Notes under the pieces: generated by a model | Told to the model about the DNA's origin: nothing | The model's input: only the letters and a program-made list of their open reading frames with translations | Databases searched by the model: none | In this document: in pieces, positions 57,247-64,000 of the stretch | How the letters are laid out: each line of letters starts with the position of its first letter | Numbering within the stretch: position 1 is the first letter of the stretch | Made by a program: the position numbers and the translations under genes | NCBI GenBank assembly: GCA_039720395.1 | Contig: CM077832.1 | Location: forward strand, 16,248,060 to 16,312,059 | Direction of reading: 5' to 3' | DNA: 64,000 nucleotides | DNA from: Liquidambar formosana | Taxonomy: Eukaryota; Streptophyta; Magnoliopsida; Saxifragales; Altingiaceae

Positions 57247-57956
57247 AAATGTTTACTGTGAGGCAATTGCCCGGAAACAGACCTTTATCTTTCATCGATC
57301 GGTAGTTAGTCTGTAAAGCTCAGTGAGCCATGGTGTGTGCCCACCTCCACACCCAGCATCAACTCACAACTCCAAGCTCAGCCTGACAATGGGTCGAGCC
57401 TCGTAGGAGTGAAACTACGGCCTAATCTTACGGGCTGGAAAATACTTATCTGGCTAGACTTACTATCATATTGATAAGAGAAGCATATGAAGAAAGTGGA
57501 ATAAGAAAATGAAATGGAAAATTCCATTCTTACTCCAAGTGAAGGGATGGTGGAACTTCTGTAATAATGAGACCATAATGGTCGTTTTGTCTGTAAGGAG
57601 AGAGGTAAGGACATTATCCAAGTCATGGACTACGAAATTGAAGGAAAAAGTTTCTTTTTGTATAGCAATGCTCGAATGGAATTGCAGGATGAAATGAAAA
57701 CAGCAGACATCACAAACAAATAAGCTATGCCATTGGTGTTCTGGTAAGGGGGTCTGTTGTAAATTGCAGGATCAAATTAAATTCAGTAAACAGTTCAAAA
57801 GAATCCTCAAATGACATGAAATGAATAGGATACATTCAAATCATCCGCATAAATTTATTCTCATGTAAACACAAACTGGCATGGCACTGTCACCGTCCCA
57901 AGAATTGGGAAGAAACTAGGAGGCAGTTACATAATTACAGAGAATTGGATGAAAAC
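57247..57956 (-). other. 3' flank of the fructokinase exon; no other gene seen
   Basis: The part nearest 57956 should be the 3' untranslated region of the fructokinase exon. The opposing frames at 57378-57626 and 57509-57697 show no motif. Confidence 0.45.
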
Positions 57957-58091
57957 CTATGCTACTGACTTAAGCATGGCATTCTGCACAGCTTCTCTGG
58001 TTGGCAAAGCTGGAATTGCACCTCTCTCCATCACAGTCAATGCACCACAAGCATTAGCAAACTTGAGAGCATCTCTCAGCCGGTCCTCTTC
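57957..58091 (-). CDS. Terminal exon of a plant fructokinase (pfkB family)
   Basis: On the minus strand, a TCTGTGCAG acceptor (58092-58100) is followed by 44 codons reading EEDRLRDALKFANACGAL, then TVMERGAIPALPTREAVQNA, and stop at 57957. This is the C-terminal end of plant cytosolic fructokinases, where the helix 'L..ALRFANACGA' and 'T..GAIPALPT' close the pfkB fold. The family phosphorylates fructose to fructose-6-phosphate using ATP. The catalytic residues (the GAGD motif) lie in earlier exons, which I do not find between 58100 and the window end. Either the penultimate intron exceeds 5.9 kb, filled with mobile elements, or this exon is an orphan left by a rearrangement. The Met in ALTVMERG, where relatives I recall have Thr or Lys, is a mild difference. 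Confidence 0.8.
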   Translation of the reverse strand, partial: EEDRLRDALKFANACGALTVMERGAIPALPTREAVQNAMLKSVA

Positions 58092-58396
58092 CTGCACAGA
58101 CAACAGATTCATCACCACCTTATTAAGTGGACAGATGGGGTACACCAACTATTTAGAGAGAGAAAGGGGGGGGGGGCAGGGAGGGAAGGAAAAAATAAAA
58201 AATGGAAACTGAACATCAATGCACCATATTGACAAACTTCAGAAATGCTTGATTAGGAAGAAATAATGGAAAAAGAAAAACGTAAGTTATCATTTTGGAA
58301 TTAACAATAATCAGATTGTAGACATTAAAATTTTGTGAAGCTCAAATCATTCTCGGATGAGTCAAATAGTCAATAGTTGAGCATTTGACTAGGCAA

Positions 58397-59300
58397 AGAC
58401 AAATGGGACTTGTTAAAACCATTAGTGAAAACAGACCGGATGATCCAACCCATGTACTGGCCCAACTCACTAAGTCAATCCAAGTCAAACAAAAGTCATG
58501 TCAACATGGCCCATCAAATTAGCATGGGGCCCACACATTACACCTGTCAACATCATGAGGCCCAAATCACCTCATAGAAAAGTCTACTCACATAAATATT
58601 ACCTCCTATAATTTGAGGAAATTTGTCTTCTCACATTTGGAAACCTTTCAACAAGGACCCTTATAAATTTCAAATTCACCCAGATGGAGGGAGAAAATCC
58701 CTCCCTAATTGATAACATTCCCTAAAATTTGGGATGACAATCAATTAAAACCTAAATTAAGGGGACAAATGTCCCTTAATTTGTTCCCTTAATTAAGGGA
58801 AATCAAATCTGGGGTTTCCAAGACAAGACCTCAGCCCTTGCCTCAAAATACAAGGCTCTAATCCATGAAAAGGGACACATAGACAGAGAGCTCCTACTGA
58901 CACTCTGCCGAGAAGAAGGGACAAGTAACAACTTCAACGATTTTCTGTCTTGTCATTGATTGGAAGCTCACCTACCACTGCAAACCCATAGTTGTGTTCT
59001 TCATCAGTCCCTCTTCAAGTTAAATACTTGAAGAGCGTTACCAAGTTCGTGTTCAAGACCAAGCCACACAGCCCTCGAATCCAAACAAAGTACTTCGATC
59101 CACAGTGTTTGGAGAAGAGTATTCTTAATCAGTTGAAGATCAAGCGTTCGCTGCCCTTGGATCGTAAAGCTCATGGAGAGTTAATAGGAGGATTACATTC
59201 TTTTGTAAAGAATATCCACAAAGAATTGTACCCATTTATTTAAATTAATATAAATTGAATGTTGTCCGCATTTCTTGTCTATTGATTTCAGGACACGAAC
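58397..59300. mobile_element. Possible LTR or LTR relic
   Basis: The segment starts near TGTTAAAACC and ends near GTCTATTGATTTCAGGACA. The body of ~900 bp has no introns or genes, but the plus-strand frame 58992-59243 (83 codons) is open without a recognisable domain. The end sequence resembles the U5 end of some gypsy LTRs. No 5-bp duplication is found, so this is tentative. Confidence 0.3.
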
Positions 59301-59456
59301 TTTGTTTGAACACAGATATACACATATGGAAGAGTTTTCACAATACTAACAATACAGTAAATAATACACAAGAAACAATTAATAAGCGATAATGGTAGGC
59401 TATGTATGGTTATTAAAAGAATTAATACCATTTAGGACCTCTTCTAAAACTCAGAA

Positions 59457-59825
59457 TCCATTTGGCAAGGCTGGCGTTGGAAGGAAAGGAAAGGAAAGGA
59501 ATTGGATTTCAACTGTTCCTTTCCCTCGTTTGGAAGCAGCAGAAATCATTAGATTTGGGAGGGATTTGGAAATATTTCTGTATAGTTTTCAATTCCGCCC
59601 ATAGGCAGGCAGATTAGATGGAGGAAAGTTTAAAATGCAAAAAAAAAAAAAAAAAAAATTGAAGTTAGTATTTTAACCCCATTTATTCATAACATTAAGG
59701 GGAAAAGCTGTCAACAGCCAGATCCCTCCTATTTAATCTCCTCAATGCCAAACACAACAAATCCCTTTCCTTTTCTCTTCATTGATCTCTTTCCTTTCCT
59801 TTCAACTCCTTGTGCCAAACAGAAA
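59457..59825. mobile_element. MITE-like foldback with AAGGAAAGG arms (369 bp)
   Basis: The left end has ATTTGGCAAGGCTGGCGTTG followed by GAAAGGAAAGG repeats. The right end, reverse-complemented, has GTTTGGCACAAGGAGTTG followed by AAAGGAAAGGAAAG. The centre holds an A run at 59639-59658. Boundaries are approximate and the duplication is not resolved. Confidence 0.5.
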
Positions 59826-62229
59826 GAACTGTCAAAATGATATGTACTGGTGGTCTACTAGTGAAAGAAAAAATTAAGACATTCTTGTTTATTGCTCAAA
59901 CTATATATTTTGAACAACCTCCATGATGTTGTTACTTGATATACATGCAATTTATCTGAAGTGAGTAGTAATTTACACATATCATGAACTTTTAAGTCGG
60001 TAAGTATGTGTGTGGGGGCAATGCGGTCCTGATCTTGGATGTTAGAGAAAGATGGTATTAGCAACTATAATACCGCTCCTCCTCCTTTACTATAGTTGTG
60101 CCTTTTCCCAATAAAAAAAAATAATAATAAATACATGCAACATGTCTATTTCAAATTTTCTTGAATATGTAACAGATGATAAGTTATCTTCAAAAAGATA
60201 CTAAAAGTACATCAGTACATGCACCCAACTCACAAGTATTGAAAGGTTACATGAACAAAATTAAAAGTGTGTTAATGTGAATCTGTTATTAATTGGCATT
60301 TTTATTTCCATATCAATATTATCATATACTTGCATAAATTGATGCATCTTAGCGGCCTTTTAATGGTCTCTTCTGTTGTGTGGGAAATTGATGCAGGACA
60401 GCTCTTTTAATGGAAAATAAGGCTTTGTTTTTATCCAAAAGTGGTGGACGAACGTTGGTTAGGGTAAAGGTTGGACTGTTGGAGTAGGACCTTTAGGGTG
60501 GACATAGTGCTGTGTTTATTTTTACTTTTATTTTATTTTTATTTTTTTTTTGGTGGGGTTGGGTGATGTGAGTACGTGACAGGATGTGCAAATGATTTTC
60601 AGAAAATAAAATGAACTCAATAATTTACAACCTGGAGTGTGCCGAACAGTTGAATCCTCCGGAACCCAAAAGAGTAACCCCTTTCAGTTTTCAAAACTCT
60701 TAGAACTGTTGCAACTAAAAGACTAGTCTTTTGATTTCAATTGTCTGAACCGCACTGAAAATTGTCCCAAGAGAACAGCTCAAACATAATTTATTTATCA
60801 GGGATCCATTCTAACCATGTTTCTGAACAAACTTTCAACACCATTCCCTCCCAGACCCTGTGCATAATAAATTAATAATCTAATCTAAAACCATACTTGA
60901 AGACACCGTTGATGGGAATGAGATACTATCCATAAGAACGCTAGCCTAAAAGAATTAAACCCTAGTGAAAAGAGATACTCAGAAAAGGGGTATATATATA
61001 CCAGAGGAAAATTGAGAGGTTGGGGGGGGGGGGGGGGGTGGTTTGAGAGGTACATAGAGAGGCCAAATCTTGTTATACAGGAAAAAGGCTGGGGAAGTGG
61101 AAGAATATTGAAGAGGAAACATATTGAATTAGCCGATTATTATGACCAAATTAACAATCATAATCATGATTACTGCTCTCCTAGTTGCTAGCATACAGCC
61201 TATGTTACATTTGAAACTTCAAATGTGTGAGGTACTTGTGTTCTACACAAAAAAAGGGTATTGGTTGGGAACTTGGGAAATGTGTCCAACATGTTTACTC
61301 TTGATAAGCTGATAAACTAATAGGAATGTCCGACAAAGGAAGATAGGATCACATTACTAAATCACTAGATACTCCTCAGGCTATTTTCTTAGACTGTCCC
61401 TTCAATTACATTAGTAATCCTAAATGAGTGAACTACCCAGGTTTGATAAGATACGTTGCATTGAAGTTTCATAGGCATGAAGAAAATTTGGACCTTGGAT
61501 GATTGAGCCCTATCCTTCTGTCCTATGATTTAGTAAAAGACAGGTCCAATACCCAACACACATATCTGACCCATTTAACATATCATACATGATACAAGTA
61601 CACAACTGTCAAAAACATAAAAGAATCTCACTATTAATATATTTTATTCTCATTTTTGTAAATGATAATATCTTAATAATTCAATGACATCTGCAGGATG
61701 TCTTGGTTTAACCTGTTGGCTTGCATGGCCACTAAACCGTGAACCAGTGTCATTTTCCAGATGAATTCCAATATGTTCTAGCTATGAAAACAGTGAAAAA
61801 ATAACAGAAGAGGGACAGAGAGAAGAAGACCCTTATAGTTCCAATAGTCTCATTTAAGAGTCTCCTCCTAGAAGATAAATCAACTAAATCTCAACATCAC
61901 AGAGTGAAAACTCAATACACTACTTTTCATTAAAAAATAAAATAATTGCCTCTGCAATCATTGTATGCAATTGTACATTGAAATCAAGATGCATATCCAA
62001 GACTAGGTGTCACAATAATCTCAATATAAAATAGAAATTTCCTATGAAAAAAGGACTTATAAACAACAAATAAGTTTCAAACTAAAACCCAAAAAGTAGC
62101 CACCTTCTATTCTTTTGTAATGCGATCTTTTTTTTGGCATGCGGCTGGGGGTGGGGGGGATGGGGAGGGTAATGGAGGGGGTATTAAATCCTATGATTAT
62201 ATTACCAGTATGTGAAATTATTAACATAG
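59826..62229. other. Intergenic or fructokinase intron; nothing recognised
   Basis: No exon of the fructokinase or other gene is recognisable on either strand. Features are a G run at 61022-61038 and a GGGGGTGGGGGGGATGGGG tract at about 62146-62165. Confidence 0.45.
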
Positions 62230-62820
62230 ATGATAGACCTAAATATGGAGATCGTTTTTCCTCAGGAGCAACCTGCTAGCTTGCTGATAGAATCCTAGAT
62301 GTTTGTACCAAACCAGAGTTCAAATTATGGAGACTGATTGCATCTCCAATTTGAAGGAGTGGAAGTCTCTTTAATTGATCTCAAGTCTATTTTAGTTAAG
62401 AATCTATTTGCTTGGTTTAATAGTCATACCATTGGGCTGCGTCCCTCTTTCTTACTTTTTGTGGACTTGCTAAAGCTCTAGTTAAAGTTTTTTTTTTTTT
62501 TTTTTTTTGATAACGGGGGAACCATCCCACAGCAGGCCCTTTGGACCCACCCATAGAACCTAAACCTTCAGGGAGACTAGCGTAGCAACCCACAGCCACG
62601 GCCCCCCCACTTAAATCTTGGGTTGTCCTAGTGGGGAATCGAACCCGTGACCATGCGCCTAACCGCACAATCACAAGTTCGCCCTTACCAACTGGGCTAC
62701 CCAAGGGTGGGTTAGTTAAAGTTTTTTGTCAGCTAGTGTTTGTATATGTCTTATGCACATGGGCTATGCCCTTTTGTTTTCAACACAAATATTATCCTCA
62801 TATAAAAAAATAATAATAAT
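62230..62820 (+). mobile_element. LINE 3' end, interrupted by a SINE
   Basis: The left part (62230-62478) translates in pieces resembling an L1 ORF2 end (for example LRPSFLLFVDLLKL). The right part (62728-62820) reads CTTATGCACATGGGCTATGC, CCTTTTGTTTTC, ATATTATCCTCATAT and an A-rich tail. That is the standard 3' untranslated end of plant L1 elements. The two parts are separated exactly by the SINE and its duplication. Confidence 0.5.
62494..62712 (-). mobile_element. tRNA-derived SINE with poly(A) tail and target duplication
   Basis: Read on the minus strand, the head contains TAGCCCAGTTGG, a Pol III A box, and 61 bp later GGTTCGATTCC, a B box. A ~120-bp body ending GGTTCCCCCGTTATC follows, then a long A run (T on the plus strand, about 62488-62508). 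The 15-bp sequence TAGTTAAAGTTTTTT occurs at 62479-62493 and again at 62713-62727, a target duplication typical of LINE-mobilised insertion. The tRNA head is not a functional tRNA gene, as its arms do not fold fully. Confidence 0.9.
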
Positions 62821-63633
62821 ATAATAAAATACAGAACAAGGTATAACAAGAGAAAAAAGAAAAAAAGAAAAAGGGAATTCCAATGCATTACTTAATTTAG
62901 TATTCATAGTTTTATGATAGCATATTATATTACCAAATAACACCTTTAGGTGACTACTTATTTGCTATTGCTTTAGTTTGGAGCTCCTCTTAGCTATCAC
63001 TACCCACCATAAGCATCATGCGGCTGGTAGGCAACTCCTCAACCTTACTGGTTTATATCCTCAACTGGGCATAAAAGTATATTTTTTTTTCTACAAACTT
63101 ATGCTGGCCTGCTGGTTACTGCATTCCTCCTCGTGTTTGGTTGTGGGATCAACTCTGTTTTAGTCCTCTATTCACCCCCAACCCCCTGGGGGGGCACTCT
63201 TTGAATCTTTGATGATTCACTACTAATTAAGGGGGATTATTTGTGAAGAAATGTCATTGCAGTGAAATAAATTCTCATTAGAATGATTGGATCTGCAGAG
63301 GCAAGTCTTCTAAATGATTGCAACCTGTAGGTGGGGCTAAATTTTCTCAAAGAAAGCAAAAGTAACACGAGGCTGCAATCTCCACGATAATAAATGGGCC
63401 ATCACATCCAACAAAAAAACTAGTTTGGCTGTTCTGGACATTAATCTTCTGACTTCTGATTTTCCTTATCATGTACAAGCTAGTGTTTCACTGCTTTTAC
63501 TGCTCAATGGCATGCCATACAATCAGTTTGAGACCACTATTAACTGAAAGGAGATAATCTCTGCTGTTAATTCTAAAATCTGATAACACTCATTGCGTGG
63601 TGAAAGTGTAAGATAACAAGCAGGTGAAAAATA
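62821..63633. other. Intergenic, no gene seen
   Basis: AT-rich DNA with no recognisable domain in any frame (62978-63163 included). Confidence 0.5.
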
Positions 63634-64000
63634 ATGTTAGAGCATATGAACAAAGAAGAATATTACACAAAAAAGTGAAGATTTACGTGGTTCACCCCCA
63701 ATAGGGCTATGTCCATGGATGTACACGATCAACCACCTTCACTAAATAATGGAGATTACAAGAATATGGGTTTTAGGGAAAAACCCACCAAAAAGGTATC
63801 CAACCTAAAACCTAAATACAACATGGATCTATCACAAAACCCACAAAACAGCTACCGAAGGGTAACCCCAACATTAGATGAGCTCCAAGAGTAGCACCAG
63901 AGCTTGTTCCAAAATGTGAGAAGGGGGACCCTCTCTTCTTCGAGTACACCCAAATTCCTATCTCTAATTCCTTTTTATAGAGTACTAAACCCAATAACTT
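63634..64000. mobile_element. Copia-type LTR fragment, cut by the window end
   Basis: The segment opens TGTTAGAGCATATGAAC and soon shows GATTTACGTGGTTCACCC followed by ATAGGGCTATGTCCATGG. The 'TTTACGTGGTTC......CTACGTCCACGG' block recurs in LTRs of many plant Ty1/copia elements. TTTTTATAGAGTAC at the window edge would be a minus-strand TATA box (CTATAAAAA). The other end is outside the window. Confidence 0.45.

Noticed and set aside
58992..59243. 83-codon plus-strand frame
   Set aside because: Lies in an LTR-like stretch on the opposite strand to the fructokinase exon. No domain recognised and no splice partners.
62620..62705. Apparent third tRNA gene (A and B boxes, minus strand)
   Set aside because: The arms do not form a full cloverleaf, and the unit has a 3' body, poly(A) and target duplication, so it is the head of a SINE.

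Overview
This window is nuclear DNA from a flowering plant, most likely a eudicot. It is AT-rich, with long intergenic spaces, intron-containing genes with GT/AG borders, nuclear-type tRNA genes and a dense, nested layer of transposable elements. Gene content (an RLCK-type kinase, a P-class PPR protein, a polcalcin, a plant fructokinase exon) fits any eudicot. I cannot name the species.

Real genes are few. (1) 18956-20573 (+): a P-type pentatricopeptide repeat protein whose last ~47 codons sit in another frame because of one extra base near 20427-20429. (2) 25441-25514 (+) tRNA-Asn(GTT) and 25603-25684 (-) tRNA-Ser(AGA), tail to tail. (3) 45903-49392 (+): a six-exon receptor-like cytoplasmic kinase of 472 residues with all catalytic residues. 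(4) 52189-52443 (-): a single-exon two-EF-hand polcalcin. (5) 57957-58091 (-): the terminal exon of a fructokinase, whose other exons I cannot find in the remaining 5.9 kb. A small GRF-type zinc-finger gene or relic (12745-13188) lies inside a 5.3-kb transposon.

The rest is mostly mobile DNA, in several families defined by terminal repeats and target-site duplications (TSDs). A TTA/TAA-flanked PIF/Harbinger-like family occurs at 3588-5277, 35128-38034 and 49807-50024, and a 5.3-kb TAG-flanked element at 10338-15627. A 1.4-kb TIR family has two inverted copies (17189-18586 and 36093-37451), each with an internal array of small palindromes. An 8-bp-TSD family is at 41338-43218 and 53334-54600. 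A Mutator-like element with a 9-bp TSD (31922-32963) sits inside a decayed Ty3/gypsy gag (about 34112 to 31860, minus strand). A tRNA-derived SINE with TSD and poly(A) (62494-62712, minus) has inserted into a LINE 3' end. There are also Tourist-like MITEs, a five-copy MITE family with 'GGCTATTGCCACC' termini, LINE tails, Helitron-like 3' ends and LTR fragments.

I found no operon, CRISPR array, viral genome or gene cluster. The most unusual signals are structural: palindrome arrays with a paired base change inside the 1.4-kb elements, a GRF zinc-finger gene carried by a large PIF-like element, and an intron of the kinase gene in which a segment including the splice acceptor is repeated three times. 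Element names, boundaries and superfamily calls come from reading terminal repeats by eye. Gene family calls come from recognised motifs, not from a database search.
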